A DNA stretch of 64,000 bases from Paenibacillus sp. FSL R5-0912 (GCF_000758605.1 NZ_CP009282.1:806001-870000); one strand, 5' to 3'; shown: positions 7,046-18,034, counted from the first letter of the stretch. Numbers and translations are program-made. The notes: a model not told the origin generated them from the letters alone.

Positions 7046-8710
7046 TTAGGGTTCAATTCCATAAATCAGCTGGCCTTGATGATAGATCGTGATGCGGTCA
7101 TTCGCGGCGTAGCTGATGATGGCGGGCTGGAATGAGTAGTCATTGGCCTGATTGAGATTCGACCAATTCGAGTTGTGAATGCGAAACTGGATATCTCCGG
7201 TTGTGCCGGAAGCGGCGAGTGAGCCTGCACTTGCCGTAAACCCGATCTCCGCATAAGTATCCGCACCTGTCCGCGGTGTAGCCAAGGGGACGATTTGCGT
7301 CAGCAGGTTTTCTTTGCCGATGACTGCATAATCCAATTCCAGGGTCTGTGCAGCGCTTCCATCTCGATTGTACCAATAACGTATTGTAAGCTCATTCAGC
7401 GGAATAGAGGTACCGGACTCGTTCTTCAGCTGCAGGCTCGCCCGGATTGAGCCCACGGCTGTCCCCGTCTCACCGGCACGGTAGAGCAGGCTTGCTTGAG
7501 GGTCGCCCTGCCCGGGTCCTTCCCCAGGTCCACCTGGATCACCAATAGGGGTGAAGGTGACCGGTTTCATAATAAGGTCCAGCATAGCCTGCTTCGGCGC
7601 ATTCCAGGAGGTCCAATCATCCAGCAGCAGCCCGCCGGTATCTCCGCTGTTCGGATTAAGACTCCAGTACGTCCAGTAGAGATTATTCTGGCCGATGTAG
7701 CTTACAAGCGCATTCTGCCATTTCCCTTCCACTGAGAGAGTATCCACGCTGCGTCCGCCGAATTCCCCTGCAAGGATGGGAGCGATTTGTTCCTTGCTGA
7801 TGTATCCCCAGGTATCGTCCCACAGCTTCGGCAGATTATTGGGGAAGTCGGCAGCACTGAACCAGGTCTGTGGGGAAACGCCGGGACCATAATCATGCGG
7901 GGAATAGACCACCCGGTCCGGTACAGTAAGCGTGACAGGGTAATTACGCACGCCTGTCAGATTTCCTCCCCACCAATAGCTGCTGGAGTTGCCCTGAACG
8001 TTGGTCTCAATGCCTTCGACAATAATGAGCCAGTTCGGATTCGCGGCGAGAATCGCATTGCCTGCCCGTTGACTGGCCAGCCGCCAGTCTGTGGACAGAT
8101 TACCTGTTCCCCAGCTTGCCGTACCATGCGGTTCGTTATGCAGATCGGCTCCAATGACGGTAGGGTTACCCGCGTAGCGCTGGGCCAGCATCACCCAGTC
8201 ACTGATCCAGCGGGTTTCGGGATAGGCCGCAGTGTACCACAGCGTCGATTGTCCACCGGAGTCCGGCCGGTGCCGGTCCAGGAAAATCCGGATGCCGCGC
8301 TGCCCGGCTTTCTCAATCAGTTTATCCATAATCTGCACCGGCGTAAGACCGGCCAGATCAGGATTCTTGGCATAATCGATACTATTGGCTGCAGAGCCTG
8401 AATCGAACATCTGGTTGCAGTAGGGCAGCCGGATCAGGTTATAGCCTTCCGTCTTGATCTGGTTGAGTACATCATCCATGGAACGGGACCACAGCCCATG
8501 CGGAGAGTAGTTCGCAGTTTCGAAGCCGAACCAGTTGAGGCCGTTGAATACGGCCGGATTCCCGGCGGAATCCACGATTGAGTTGCCTGAGGTGTGGTAA
8601 TAGCCTGTTGCACCCTCAGCCTGCACTTCATGACCCGGATACGCATAAGCACTTGCCAGCATTACCAAAGCTACAAACCATACACTGAGTTTCCGTAACC
8701 CAAACGACAT
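7046..8710 (-). CDS. Secreted GH5 endoglucanase with C-terminal CBM3
   Basis: A 554-residue secreted enzyme. A signal peptide ends near residue 31 (AYAYPGHEVQA). The GH5 catalytic barrel spans residues about 35-390, with acid/base E193 in ADLHNEPHG and nucleophile E316 in PILAGEFGGR; RLPYCN and HDYGPG are further family marks. A Gly/Pro linker (PGGPGEGPGQGDP) leads to a CBM3 module (residues about 405-554, starting LLYRAGETG) that binds crystalline cellulose. Predicted role is endo-beta-1,4-glucan hydrolysis outside the cell. It appears monocistronic, about 80 bases upstream of the nucleotidyltransferase on the same strand. Confidence 0.92.
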   Translation of the reverse strand: MSFGLRKLSVWFVALVMLASAYAYPGHEVQAEGATGYYHTSGNSIVDSAGNPAVFNGLNWFGFETANYSPHGLWSRSMDDVLNQIKTEGYNLIRLPYCNQMFDSGSAANSIDYAKNPDLAGLTPVQIMDKLIEKAGQRGIRIFLDRHRPDSGGQSTLWYTAAYPETRWISDWVMLAQRYAGNPTVIGADLHNEPHGTASWGTGNLSTDWRLASQRAGNAILAANPNWLIIVEGIETNVQGNSSSYWWGGNLTGVRNYPVTLTVPDRVVYSPHDYGPGVSPQTWFSAADFPNNLPKLWDDTWGYISKEQIAPILAGEFGGRSVDTLSVEGKWQNALVSYIGQNNLYWTYWSLNPNSGDTGGLLLDDWTSWNAPKQAMLDLIMKPVTFTPIGDPGGPGEGPGQGDPQASLLYRAGETGTAVGSIRASLQLKNESGTSIPLNELTIRYWYNRDGSAAQTLELDYAVIGKENLLTQIVPLATPRTGADTYAEIGFTASAGSLAASGTTGDIQFRIHNSNWSNLNQANDYSFQPAIISYAANDRITIYHQGQLIYGIEP

Positions 8711-8856
8711 TCATTTTCCTCCTCTTAGTGGTTTCAGTGAGGTCAGACTGTATAGCATACGATCAAGATGTTAACGTATTCGTCTGAATAAGGATGAATT
8801 ATGAATAATTGGAAACATTATGTTAATGTGAGTGCGATTGGAATATGGTGATATAG

Positions 8857-8890
8857 AAAAGCACAGGGCAGCTCTACGGCTGCCCTGTGC
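8857..8890 (-). terminator. Rho-independent terminator of the MFS gene
   Basis: gcacagggcagc (8861-8872) pairs perfectly with gctgccctgtgc (8879-8890) across a six-base loop, and on the minus strand is followed by TTTTCTATAT. It lies 25 bases after the MFS stop. Confidence 0.88.
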
Positions 8891-8914
8891 TGATTGCAGT
8901 TTGGGGAGAAGAAG

Positions 8915-10213
8915 CTATTCTTCCAGCCTCCAGATATGTTTGTCTGCCCGGAACGGCAGACAAGAACATGCACCGAAAATTCCGATTGCAAGGAATAGCA
9001 AAGCTGCTCCGGAGCCTTTGCCTGTTCCGACCAGTGCAACCCACAGGCTGCCTAGCGGCTGTACTGCCATAAAGGGTTCAAACACCCTGTCTACCAGAAC
9101 ACCCCCGCACAGATATCCCAAAGGAATGGTGAAAAACTGTAAGGTATTCCTTGCCGAATAGACACGTCCCTGCATCTCAATAGGAATTGTGGAGCGGAAC
9201 AGCACATCCATATTTGCGTTCATAACAGGAATGAATATCCATCCGAGGATTGCACCCAAACACCACATAGGCGTGCTTCTGCCAAAGGCAAGGAAGAAAT
9301 TCTCGGTGCTCATGGAAAAAAGCAGGCAATTACAAATGACTCGAACCCGGCTTCTGGGCGGCGGCAGGATAGCAACCGAAATACTCCCAATCATCAGGGC
9401 TATCCCTGTAACGGTGTTGACCATCCCCAGCGCCAGCTCTCCGCCACCCGTCCGTGAGAGCATCATTGCGGGCAGGGCAGCATTGAAAATGGAGGCGGTG
9501 AAATTGATCAAGGCCAAAAAAAGGATCAAATCCAGAATTCCCCGGTTATCCCTGAGATACCGCAGGCCGCTTGAAGCTGATTGCAATAAGGTCTCGCTAT
9601 CGGTGCTGCTCCGCTGTGGAACCTGCGGGATATGGACACAGCATAGCAATACCGTGAACGCTGTGGCAAAGGTAATCAGATCAAACAGGATCACAACCCG
9701 GATACTGGTAAAGGAAAGTATTGAAGTGGCAAGTATAGGCGTCAATATGGTAACCAGCGAATTGGAAAAGGACCGCATTCCGCTAACCTTCTGGTAGTGT
9801 TGCTGCGGAGCCAGCAGGCTGATGGCTACATCCGACGCCGGCTGCTGTACAGTGTTCATCACGCCAGTCAAGGTATTGATCAGATACAGATGCCAGATCT
9901 GGAGTTTACCCATTGTCATCAGTATAAGGACCGTAACGGTACAAAGTGCCGCAAAGCTGTCACTGATCAGCATCGTAGCCTTCTTGTTCCACCGGTCGCT
10001 CAGTGCACCTGCGAAGATACTCAGCAGGACATAAGGTGCGTAGGAACAGATAACCAACAGAGCGCTGGTCAGAGCCGATCCATGCTGCTGATAAGACCAG
10101 ATCACCAGGGCAAAGGCGGTCATTGCACTGCCCAGTGCCGAGAATGACTGTGTAATCCATAAAATCAGGAAAGTACGAAGCTCCCTGAGGTTCATTTTGA
10201 ATTTTGTTATCAT
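8915..10213 (-). CDS. Mef-like MFS efflux transporter
   Basis: A 432-residue membrane protein with about twelve hydrophobic segments. The N-terminus (NLRELRTFLILWITQSFSAL), the GALSDRWNKK loop 2-3 motif and the PASDVAISLLAPQQHYQKVS segment match the MFS_3 / macrolide-efflux (Mef-like) branch of drug exporters. It should expel a small molecule with proton exchange. An AGAGGAG ribosome site precedes the ATG. Its roughly 130-base leader encodes a short peptide with its own strong ribosome site and contains two mutually exclusive hairpins, the architecture of antibiotic-inducible attenuation. A perfect terminator follows. The drug is unknown. Confidence 0.85.
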   Translation of the reverse strand: MITKFKMNLRELRTFLILWITQSFSALGSAMTAFALVIWSYQQHGSALTSALLVICSYAPYVLLSIFAGALSDRWNKKATMLISDSFAALCTVTVLILMTMGKLQIWHLYLINTLTGVMNTVQQPASDVAISLLAPQQHYQKVSGMRSFSNSLVTILTPILATSILSFTSIRVVILFDLITFATAFTVLLCCVHIPQVPQRSSTDSETLLQSASSGLRYLRDNRGILDLILFLALINFTASIFNAALPAMMLSRTGGGELALGMVNTVTGIALMIGSISVAILPPPRSRVRVICNCLLFSMSTENFFLAFGRSTPMWCLGAILGWIFIPVMNANMDVLFRSTIPIEMQGRVYSARNTLQFFTIPLGYLCGGVLVDRVFEPFMAVQPLGSLWVALVGTGKGSGAALLFLAIGIFGACSCLPFRADKHIWRLEE

Positions 10214-10256
10214 GACTCTGCTCCTCTTTCAATGAATTCTTAACGATTCAATGAAA

Positions 10257-10326
10257 GTGCAAAGCCGAACGGACGAACTCAATCCGCTCCGTGCAGTTTC
10301 GTCCGGTTCAGACTTTGCACGGAGCG
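10257..10326 (-). promoter_or_regulatory. Competing hairpins in the MFS leader, candidate attenuator
   Basis: On the minus-strand RNA, segment 10326-10316 (CGCTCCGTGCA) can pair perfectly over 11 bp with 10295-10285. Alternatively 10320-10296 can pair with 10278-10257, including GTGCAAAG/CTTTGCAC (8 bp) and GGACGAA/TTCGTCC (7 bp). The two structures share bases 10316-10320 and so exclude each other. The shared arm lies inside the last codons of the leader peptide (10346-10308), so a stalled ribosome would decide which forms. A further weak stem just before the AGAGGAG could reach the transporter ribosome site. Confidence 0.65.
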
Positions 10327-10346
10327 TTGTCACTGCATATTCTCAT
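10308..10346 (-). CDS. Leader peptide MRICSDNAPCKV
   Basis: A 12-codon reading frame starting at ATG 10346, with AAGGAG seven bases upstream, ending at TGA 10308-10310. An in-frame ATG two codons earlier sits too close to the ribosome site. The peptide covers the 5' arm of both competing hairpins before the MFS exporter. Leader peptides of 8-20 residues in this position control erm, cat, mef/msr and tetL genes through drug-dependent ribosome stalling. The sequence does not carry an obvious known macrolide stall motif, so the inducer is open. Calling it a translated regulatory peptide is inference from position, ribosome site and RNA structure. Confidence 0.6.
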   Translation of the reverse strand: MRICSDNAPCKV

Positions 10347-10552
10347 ATTCATTCTCCTTCTTGAAGCCTGAAGTTGAATTCACCCCAAAGTAAATTCTTC
10401 TTTATTTTACCATATGGAATCGGGGAAATAACTATACAATTGCCAATTTTAAGGGTAAGTATGTTTCTCACGGGGTTATGATATAATTTGGTTTAGTTTT
10501 ACTACTACTAAGGATAAAGATTTGTCCTGATAAGCATAGAGAGGTTATTAAC

Positions 10553-11542
10553 ATGACGAATAATTTCTGGCGTGAATTACCACGCCCCTTTTTTATACTT
10601 GCACCTATGGAGGATGTGACGGATGTTGTGTTTCGTCATGTCGTCAGTGAAGCGGGCAGACCGGATGTGTTCTTCACGGAGTTTGCGAATTCAGAGAGCT
10701 ATTGTCACCCGGAGGGGCATCATGCGGTGCGCGGGCGTCTGACGTATACAGAGGATGAACAGCCGATTGTCGCTCATATCTGGGGGGATAAGCCGGAATA
10801 CTTCCGCCAGATGAGCATCGGCATGGCCGAGGAAGGCTTCAAGGGCATCGATATTAACATGGGTTGTCCTGTAGCCAATGTAGCCGAGAACGGGAAGGGA
10901 AGCGGCCTGATCTGCCGTCCCGAGCTCGCAGCGGAGATTATCCAGGCGGCCAAAGCCGGAGGACTGCCCGTCAGTGTGAAGACCAGGCTCGGGTTCACTG
11001 ACCTGGGCGAATGGCGCGGCTGGTTAACCCATATCCTGCAGCAGGACATTGTCAATCTGTCGATTCATCTGCGCACCAGGGAGGAAATGAGCAAGGTGGA
11101 TGCCCACTGGGAGCTGATTCCGGAGATTAAGAAGCTTCGTGATGAGATCGCACCGCATACCCTGCTGACGATTAACGGGGATATCCCCGACCGGCAGACC
11201 GGCCTGAGGCTCGCGGAAGAGTACGGTGTGGACGGGATTATGATCGGGCGCGGGATTTTTCAGAATCCGTTTGCGTTCGAGCAGGAGCCGAAGGAACATA
11301 GCAGTGAGGAATTGCTTGATCTGCTGCGGCTGCATCTGGATCTCTATGATGAATATTCGGGGCAGAAGCCACGTTCATTCAGCCCGCTGCAGCGATTCTT
11401 CAAGATTTATGTCCGCGGCTTCCGCGGGGCAAGTGAATTAAGAAATAACTTAATGAACACCAAGTCTACCAGTGAAGTGCGTGCGCTGCTGGATGAGTTT
11501 GCGAGTAAGGAACAGGATGGGACGGAGGGACTTGGGGATTAA
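10553..11542 (+). CDS. dus: tRNA-dihydrouridine synthase
   Basis: A 329-residue flavoprotein that reduces uridine to dihydrouridine in tRNA D-loops. It opens with the family FMN-binding start [16 protein letters not shown]; the catalytic Cys105 is in [10 protein letters not shown], followed by [23 protein letters not shown] and the phosphate-binding INGDI and [15 protein letters not shown] segments. Length fits the family. The start has AGAGAGG upstream. It stands alone, with its own terminator, and diverges from the MFS leader. Which Dus subfamily it belongs to cannot be decided by eye. Confidence 0.9.
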   Translation: MTNNFWRELPRPFFILAPMEDVTDVVFRHVVSEAGRPDVFFTEFANSESYCHPEGHHAVRGRLTYTEDEQPIVAHIWGDKPEYFRQMSIGMAEEGFKGIDINMGCPVANVAENGKGSGLICRPELAAEIIQAAKAGGLPVSVKTRLGFTDLGEWRGWLTHILQQDIVNLSIHLRTREEMSKVDAHWELIPEIKKLRDEIAPHTLLTINGDIPDRQTGLRLAEEYGVDGIMIGRGIFQNPFAFEQEPKEHSSEELLDLLRLHLDLYDEYSGQKPRSFSPLQRFFKIYVRGFRGASELRNNLMNTKSTSEVRALLDEFASKEQDGTEGLGD

Positions 11543-11586
11543 GCTGCTACGTATCCAAGCCTTAATTCTTAAATAGTTAAATGATC

Positions 11587-11620
11587 GAGTCAGAGCTGTA
11601 GCAGCTCTGGCTCTTTTTGC
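11587..11620 (+). terminator. Rho-independent terminator of dus
   Basis: gagtcagagctg (11587-11598) pairs with cagctctggctc (11602-11613) across a three-base loop and is followed by tttttgcttttt. It ends the dihydrouridine synthase transcript. Confidence 0.88.
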
Positions 11621-11745
11621 TTTTTCACAGAATTGTCTGTTTTTATCACATAAGTGAGCCGACTTAGCGTTAAAAATATCCAAATATTTAAGGAAAATTT
11701 AAAGGAACAAGCAGCTTTATGTCGAAACCTTAGTCTTAGCTAACT

Positions 11746-14700
11746 ATGAAAGGACGGATATCTATTAATACTATGAGATTAATAAAAAAGACATTGATGT
11801 TGCTCCTTTGTATGCTCATTCTATCAGGAGGACTCACTAATTTTCAAATGATGGGGGTTATATCCGCAACGGCTTCATCAACGGTGACTTTTAACGCGAC
11901 TGAAACTAACGCAGGCGTGTGGGACGACGGCATTGCTGAGGATGGCGATGGAGGTTCGTTTAATATTCCTAACCTTACTTTACAATTTTTTAATATCAGC
12001 GATACTAACGGTACATTAATTTCAAAGACATTAGTACATGGAGATTCGTATGCGGGTGACTTTTTCGATGCACTTTCAAGCTATGATATGGACCTAACTA
12101 ATAATGGCTGGAAGGGAATGGGGATAAGGTCAGCAGACGGAGCAGAGTTTCAGATCAATGATTTCCTTTATGCAAATTATGGTGAGGCGGTTCCGATTAC
12201 AATTGACGTGGTTGGATACCGCGACGGAATTATAGTTGCAAACGCTTCATTTCAAACAGATGAGATGATGGATGGATTTGTATCCAAGAATGTCTCACTG
12301 AATGAAGATTTTGATAACGTAGACACAGTCTATCTGTATTCAAGTGCGCCAAGCTGGCACGGGATAAATAATATTGTGATTGACGACGCAGTTGTCCCTT
12401 TGCCAATCACCGACTTTGCAAGCACAGCGAAGACAAGCACGAGCGCAACGTTTGACTGGACGGCAGCAAGTGGAGCGACAGGTGTAATCATTCAGCAGTC
12501 TCCTGCGGGAGCGAATAGCTGGACCACAGCGACGACGGGAGCCATTGCAGCGAATGCTGGAACAGCAACCGTGACGGGATTAAGTCCGGCAATGAGCTAC
12601 GACTTCCGGCTGGTGGTGACAGGCGGAGCGAACGCGGGGAACTCAAACACGGCAAATGCAACAACTGACGCAGCGCCAATTACCGACTTTGCAAGCACAG
12701 CGAAGACAAGCACGAGCGCAACGTTTGACTGGACGGCAGCAAGCGGAGCGACAGGTGTGATCATTCAGCAGTCGCCAGCCGGAGCGAATACCTGGACCAC
12801 AGCGACGACGGGTGCCATTGCAGCGAATGCTGGAACAGCGACCGTGACGGGATTAAGTCCGGCAATGAGCTACGACTTCCGGCTGGTGGTGACAGGCGGG
12901 GCGAGCGCGGGGAACTCGAACACGGTAAATGCAACAACTGACGCAGCGCCAATTACCGACTTTGCAAGCACAGCGAAGACAAGCACGAGTGCAACGTTTG
13001 ACTGGACGGCAGCAAGTGGAGCGACAAGTGTAATCATTCAGCAGTCGCCAGCCGGAGCAAATACCTGGGCCACAGCGACGACGGGTGCCATTGCAGCGAA
13101 TGCTGGAACAGCGACCGTGACGGGACTCACCATAGCAACGGACTATGACTTCCGATTGGTAGTCACAGGCGGAGCGAACGCGGGCAACTCGAACACAGCA
13201 AGTGTGACAACTGACGCCGAACCAATCACCGACTTTGCAAGCACAGCGAAGACAAGCACGAGCGCAACGTTTGGCTGGACGGCAGCAAGCGGAGCAACAG
13301 GTGTAATCATTCAGCAGTCGCCAGCCGGAGCGAATACCTGGACAACAGCGACGACGGGAGCCATTGCAGCGAATGCTGGAACAGCGACCGTGACGGGATT
13401 AAGTCCGGCAATGAGCTACGACTTCCGGCTGGTGGTGACAGGCGGGGCGAACGCGGGGAACTCGAATACGGTAAATGCAACGACTGACGCAGCGCCAATC
13501 ACCGACTTTGCAAGCACAGCGAAGACAAGCACGAGCGCAACGTTTGGCTGGACGGAAGCAAGCGGAGCAACAGGTGTAATCATTCAGCAGTCGCCTGCGG
13601 GAGCGAATAGCTGGACCACAGCGACGACGGGAGTCATTGCAGCGAATGCTGGAACAGCAACTGTGACGGGACTCACCATAGCAACGGACTATGACTTCCG
13701 ATTGGTAGTCACAGGCGGAGCGAACGCGGGGAACTCGAACACGGTAAGTGTGACAACTGACGCCGAACCAATCACCGACTTTGCAAGCACAGCGAAGACA
13801 AGCACGAGCGCAACGTTTGGCTGGACGGAAGCAAGCGGAGCAACAGGTGTAATCATTCAGCAGTCGCCTGCGGGAGCGAATAGCTGGACCACAGCGACGA
13901 CGGGAGTCATTGCAGCGAATGCTGGAACAGCAACTGTGACGGGACTCACCATAGCAACGGACTATGACTTCCGATTGGTAGTCACAGGCGGAGCGAACGC
14001 GGGGAACTCGAACACGGTAAGTGTGACAACTGACGCCGAACCAATCACCGACTTTGCAAGCACAGCGAAGACAAGCACGAGCGCAACGTTTGGCTGGACG
14101 GCAGCAAGCGGAGCGACAGGTGTAATCATTCAGCAGTCGCCAGCCGGAGCGAATACCTGGACCACAGCGACGACGGGAGCCATTGCAGCGAGTGCTGGAA
14201 CAGCGACCGTGACAGGACTCACCGCAGCAACGGACTATGAATTCCGACTGGTAGTCACCGGCGGAGCGAACGCGGGCAACTCGAACATAGCAAATGTGAC
14301 AACTGATGCCGAACCAATCACCGACTTTGCAAGCACAGCGAAGACAAGCACGAGCGCAACGTTCGGCTGGACAGCAGCAAGCGGAGCGACAGGTGTTGTC
14401 ATTCAGCAGTCGCCAGCCGGAGCGAATACCTGGACCACAGCGACGACGGGTGCCATTGCAGCGAATGCTGGAACAGCGACCGTGACGGGATTAAGCCCGG
14501 CAATGAGCTATGACTTCCGGCTGGTGGTGACAGGCGGGGCGAGCGCGGGGAACTCGAACACGGTAAATGCAACAACTGACGCAGCGCCAATTACAGACTT
14601 TGCAAGCACAGCGAAGACAAGCACGAGTGCAACGTTTGACTGGACGGCAGCAAGTGGAGCGACAAGTGTGATCATTCAGCAGTCTCCTGCGGGAGCGAAT

Positions 14701-17700
14701 AGCTGGACCACAGCGACGACGGGAGCCATTGCAGCGAATGCTGGAACAGCGACCGTGACGGGATTAAGTCCGGCAATGAGCTACGACTTCCGGCTGGTGG
14801 TGACAGGCGGGGCGAACGCGGGGAACTCGAATACGGTAAGTGAGACAACTGACGCCGAACCAATTACCGACTTTGCAAGCACAGCGAAGACAAGCACGAG
14901 TGCAACGTTTGGCTGGACGGCAGCAAGCGGAGCGACAGGTGTGATCATTCAGCAGTCGCCAGCCGGAGCAAATACCTGGGCCACAGCGACGACGGGAGCC
15001 ATTGCAGCGAATGCTGGAACAGCAACCGTGACGGGACTCACCATAGCAACGGACTATGACTTCCGATTGGTAGTCACAGGCGGAGCGAACGCGGGCAACT
15101 CGAACACAGCAAGTGTGACAACTGACGCCGAACCAATCACCGACTTTGCAAGCACAGCGAAGACAAGCACGAGCGCAACGTTCGGCTGGACGGCAGCAAG
15201 CGGAGCGACAGGTGTTGTCATTCAGCAGTCGCCTGCAGGAGCGAATAGCTGGACCACAGCGACGACGGGTGCCATTGCAGCGAATGCTGGAACAGCGACC
15301 GTGACGGGATTAAGTCCGGCAATGAGCTATGATTTCCGGCTGGTGGTGACAGGCGGGGCGAACGCGGGCAACTCGAACACAGCAAGTGTGACAACTGATG
15401 CCGAACCAATCACCGACTTTGCAAGCACAGCGAAGACAAGCACGAGTGCAACGTTTGGCTGGACGGCAGCAAGCGGAGCGACAGGTGTGATCATTCAGCA
15501 GTCGCCAGCCGGAGCGAATACCTGGACCACAGCGACGACGGGAGCCATTGCAGCGAGTGCTGGAACAGCGACCGTGACAGGACTCACCGCAGCAACGGAC
15601 TATGACTTCCGGCTGGTGGTGACAGGCGGGGCGAACGCGGGGAACTCGAATACGGTAAGTGAGACAACTGACGCCGAACCAATTACCAACTTTGCAAGCA
15701 CAGCGAAGACGAGCACGAGCGCAACGTTCGGCTGGACGGCAGCAAGCGGAGCAACAGGTGTAATCATTCAGCAGTCGCCAGCCGGAGCGAATACCTGGAC
15801 CACAGCGACGACGGGTGCCATTGCAGCGAATGCTGGAACAGCGACCGTGACGGGATTAAGCCCGGCAATGAGTTATGACTTCCGGCTGGTGGTGACAGGC
15901 GGGGCGAACGCGGGGAACTCGAACACAGCAAGTGTGACAACTGACGCCGAACCAATTACCGACTTTGCAAGCACAGCGAAGACAAGCACGAGCGCAACGT
16001 TTGACTGGACGGCAGCAAGCGGAGCGACAAGTGTTGTCATTCAGCAGTCGCCTGCGGGAGCGAATAGCTGGACCACAGCGACGACGGGAGCCATTGCAGC
16101 GAATGCTGGAACAGCAACTGTGACGGGATTAAGTCCGGCAATGAGTTACGACTTCCGGCTGGTGGTGACAGGCGGAGCGAACGCGGGAAGTTCGAACACG
16201 GTAAGTGTAACTTCAGCTACGGTTCCAGCAGCCCCGGCGAATGTTTCAGCAACTGCTGGAAACGGGCAGGCCGTGATTAGCTTTACAGCCCCAACCGATA
16301 ATGGTGGAATGGCAATTACAGGATACGAAGTGACAGCTTCACCAGGAAACGTAGTTATGGGCGGAACTGCAAGTCCGGTTACAATGACAGGCTTAACGAA
16401 TGGAATAAGTTATACATTTACGGTGAAGGCGATTAATGGAGCGGGCAGCAGTGTATCCTCTGGTGCATCTAATGCTGTTATCCCAATGGCACCTCCAGAA
16501 CCTGTAACTATACCAACACCGGCACCAACACCGGCACCAACACCGGCACCAACACCGGCACCAACACCGGCACCAACACCGGCACCAACACCGGCACCAA
16601 CACCGGCACCAACACCACAGGCCGGAACAGGCGTTGATGTTCTCGTTAATGGTAAGGTGGAAAATGCGGGAACGGCAACAACAAGCAACCGGGATGATCA
16701 AACGGTGACAACAGTTGCCATTGACCAGAAAAAGTTGGACGACAAGCTTGCCTCTGAAGGCCAAAATGCGATTGTAACCATTCCAGTTAATGCGAAGTCC
16801 GATATAGTCGTTGGTGAACTGAATGGTCAAATGGTTAAAAATATGGAAAATAAACAGGCTGTATTAGAGATGAAAACGGATCGGGCAACGTACGTCCTGC
16901 CAGCACAGCAAATTAATATTGACTCGATCTCCAATCAATTTGGTAAGGCAGTTGCCTTGCAGGATATCACCATTCAGATTGAAATTGCTGTGCCGACAGC
17001 AGAAAGTATGAAAAAAGTAGCGGATGCGGCGGCAAATGGATCGTTTACTTTGGTAGCACCACCCATTGATTTTACAGTGAGAGCAACAAGTTCTGGTACA
17101 ACCGTTGAAGTATCTAAATTTAATGTTTATGTAGAACGCACTATCGCTATTCCGGAAGGGATTGATCCTAACAAGATTACGACAGGAGTTGTAATTGAAC
17201 CGGACGGAACAGTTCGTCATGTACCCACTAAGATAGTTACAAGCGACGGTAAATATTACGCCAAGGTAAACAGCTTGACGAATAGTACCTATTCGATTGT
17301 CTGGCATCCGCTTGAATTTAGTGATGTCTCGGACCACTGGGCAAAAGCTGCTGTCAACGATATGGGGTCAAGAATGGTGATTGAGGGCACAGCAAACAGC
17401 ATGTTCAATCCTGAACAGGATGTTACACGTGCTGAATTTGCAGCGATCATCGTTCGTGGATTGGGGCTCAAGTTGGAGAATGGTGTGAGTGCCTTCTCGG
17501 ACGTGAAGGCTGCAGATTGGTTCAACAATGCTATAAATACAGCTAAGACGTATCACTTGATCGACGGGTTTGAAGATGGAACCTTCCGTCCGAACGACAA
17601 CATTACCCGTGAACAGGCGATGGTGATTATCGCCAAAGCGATGATGATCACGAATCTAAAAGCGAAGCTATCTAATCCATCCGTAGAAGCAGCACTTCTT

Positions 17701-17877
17701 CCTTATGCTGATACGGCGGAGGTTTCCAATTGGGCACGGAGCAGTATTGCTGACACCATACAGGCTGGCATTGTCTCGGGAAGAAGCAGCACAGAGGTTG
17801 CACCGAAAGACTACATGACTAGAGCTGAGGTGGCAGCGATTGTGGAGCGGCTTCTTCAGGAGTCGGGATTAATTTAG
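11746..17877 (+). CDS. Giant exported Fn3-repeat protein with SLH wall anchor
   Basis: A 2,043-residue exported protein. A signal peptide ([18 protein letters not shown]) precedes a unique domain (residues about 40-215, rich in Asp and aromatic residues, perhaps ligand-binding). Then come 14 tandem 91-residue Fn3-like repeats (residues 220-1493), one divergent Fn3 domain (about 1494-1585), eight Thr-Pro-Ala-Pro units, a 230-residue linker domain, and three SLH motifs (from about 1860; [45 protein letters not shown]) that bind pyruvylated wall polymer. The Fn3 array probably acts as a stalk. The ATG at 11746 has no clear ribosome site; ATG 11773 is an alternative. Near-identity of the repeats means recent expansion and a risk of assembly collapse. 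A terminator follows. Confidence 0.88.
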   Translation: MKGRISINTMRLIKKTLMLLLCMLILSGGLTNFQMMGVISATASSTVTFNATETNAGVWDDGIAEDGDGGSFNIPNLTLQFFNISDTNGTLISKTLVHGDSYAGDFFDALSSYDMDLTNNGWKGMGIRSADGAEFQINDFLYANYGEAVPITIDVVGYRDGIIVANASFQTDEMMDGFVSKNVSLNEDFDNVDTVYLYSSAPSWHGINNIVIDDAVVPLPITDFASTAKTSTSATFDWTAASGATGVIIQQSPAGANSWTTATTGAIAANAGTATVTGLSPAMSYDFRLVVTGGANAGNSNTANATTDAAPITDFASTAKTSTSATFDWTAASGATGVIIQQSPAGANTWTTATTGAIAANAGTATVTGLSPAMSYDFRLVVTGGASAGNSNTVNATTDAAPITDFASTAKTSTSATFDWTAASGATSVIIQQSPAGANTWATATTGAIAANAGTATVTGLTIATDYDFRLVVTGGANAGNSNTASVTTDAEPITDFASTAKTSTSATFGWTAASGATGVIIQQSPAGANTWTTATTGAIAANAGTATVTGLSPAMSYDFRLVVTGGANAGNSNTVNATTDAAPITDFASTAKTSTSATFGWTEASGATGVIIQQSPAGANSWTTATTGVIAANAGTATVTGLTIATDYDFRLVVTGGANAGNSNTVSVTTDAEPITDFASTAKTSTSATFGWTEASGATGVIIQQSPAGANSWTTATTGVIAANAGTATVTGLTIATDYDFRLVVTGGANAGNSNTVSVTTDAEPITDFASTAKTSTSATFGWTAASGATGVIIQQSPAGANTWTTATTGAIAASAGTATVTGLTAATDYEFRLVVTGGANAGNSNIANVTTDAEPITDFASTAKTSTSATFGWTAASGATGVVIQQSPAGANTWTTATTGAIAANAGTATVTGLSPAMSYDFRLVVTGGASAGNSNTVNATTDAAPITDFASTAKTSTSATFDWTAASGATSVIIQQSPAGANSWTTATTGAIAANAGTATVTGLSPAMSYDFRLVVTGGANAGNSNTVSETTDAEPITDFASTAKTSTSATFGWTAASGATGVIIQQSPAGANTWATATTGAIAANAGTATVTGLTIATDYDFRLVVTGGANAGNSNTASVTTDAEPITDFASTAKTSTSATFGWTAASGATGVVIQQSPAGANSWTTATTGAIAANAGTATVTGLSPAMSYDFRLVVTGGANAGNSNTASVTTDAEPITDFASTAKTSTSATFGWTAASGATGVIIQQSPAGANTWTTATTGAIAASAGTATVTGLTAATDYDFRLVVTGGANAGNSNTVSETTDAEPITNFASTAKTSTSATFGWTAASGATGVIIQQSPAGANTWTTATTGAIAANAGTATVTGLSPAMSYDFRLVVTGGANAGNSNTASVTTDAEPITDFASTAKTSTSATFDWTAASGATSVVIQQSPAGANSWTTATTGAIAANAGTATVTGLSPAMSYDFRLVVTGGANAGSSNTVSVTSATVPAAPANVSATAGNGQAVISFTAPTDNGGMAITGYEVTASPGNVVMGGTASPVTMTGLTNGISYTFTVKAINGAGSSVSSGASNAVIPMAPPEPVTIPTPAPTPAPTPAPTPAPTPAPTPAPTPAPTPAPTPQAGTGVDVLVNGKVENAGTATTSNRDDQTVTTVAIDQKKLDDKLASEGQNAIVTIPVNAKSDIVVGELNGQMVKNMENKQAVLEMKTDRATYVLPAQQINIDSISNQFGKAVALQDITIQIEIAVPTAESMKKVADAAANGSFTLVAPPIDFTVRATSSGTTVEVSKFNVYVERTIAIPEGIDPNKITTGVVIEPDGTVRHVPTKIVTSDGKYYAKVNSLTNSTYSIVWHPLEFSDVSDHWAKAAVNDMGSRMVIEGTANSMFNPEQDVTRAEFAAIIVRGLGLKLENGVSAFSDVKAADWFNNAINTAKTYHLIDGFEDGTFRPNDNITREQAMVIIAKAMMITNLKAKLSNPSVEAALLPYADTAEVSNWARSSIADTIQAGIVSGRSSTEVAPKDYMTRAEVAAIVERLLQESGLI
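12403..16224 (+). repeat. 14 tandem 273-bp Fn3-coding repeats
   Basis: Fourteen exact-length 273-base units (91 codons), each opening with Pro-Ile-Thr-Asp-Phe-Ala-Ser. Units begin at 12403 + n x 273 without indels. Units 5 and 6 (13495-13767 and 13768-14040) look identical base for base. Two alternative cassettes recur at the 3' half, LSPAMSYDF and [18 protein letters not shown], shuffled between units, which indicates unequal crossover or gene conversion inside the array. Confidence 0.95.
16516..16611 (+). repeat. Eight 12-bp minisatellite units encoding TPAP
   Basis: Eight perfect copies of acaccggcacca, coding a rigid Thr-Pro-Ala-Pro linker between the last Fn3 domain and the wall-proximal part. 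Perfect 12-base units in frame can change copy number by slippage without breaking the gene. Confidence 0.95.
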
Positions 17878-17894
17878 TATCCTTTCAAAAGCGG

Positions 17895-17946
17895 GGGTAA
17901 TCCTTTGATGTCCTAAGAGACATAAACGGATTACCCTTTTCTTTTG
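17895..17946 (+). terminator. Terminator of the Fn3-SLH gene
   Basis: gggtaatcc (17895-17903) pairs with ggattaccc (17928-17936), with a small inner gatgtc/gacat pairing, followed by ttttcttttg. It lies 17 bases after the stop. Confidence 0.8.
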
Positions 17947-17995
17947 GTGGGAAAAATAACGTGGAATATAAGGGGATCGATACGGGCGGAGGGGC

Positions 17996-18024
17996 TTGGA
18001 TGAAAAAGAGTCAATAACTATGAT
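17996..18024 (+). promoter_or_regulatory. Possible promoter upstream of the SF0329-like gene
   Basis: TTGGAT (17996-18001) and TATGAT (18019-18024) are separated by 17 bases. The -10 matches consensus at five of six positions, the -35 at three. It follows the terminator of the upstream gene and could drive 18035-18824. Confidence 0.4.
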
Positions 18025-18034
18025 ATTATGAGTT

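Noticed and set aside
11640..11745. Possible c-di-GMP-type riboswitch before the giant Fn3-SLH gene
   Set aside because: The region has GAAA-like and AT-rich pieces but none of the conserved aptamer core in order.
12403..16224. Regular long repeats that might suggest a CRISPR array
   Set aside because: The period is 273 bp with no unique spacers, and the repeats are translated in frame as Fn3 domains.
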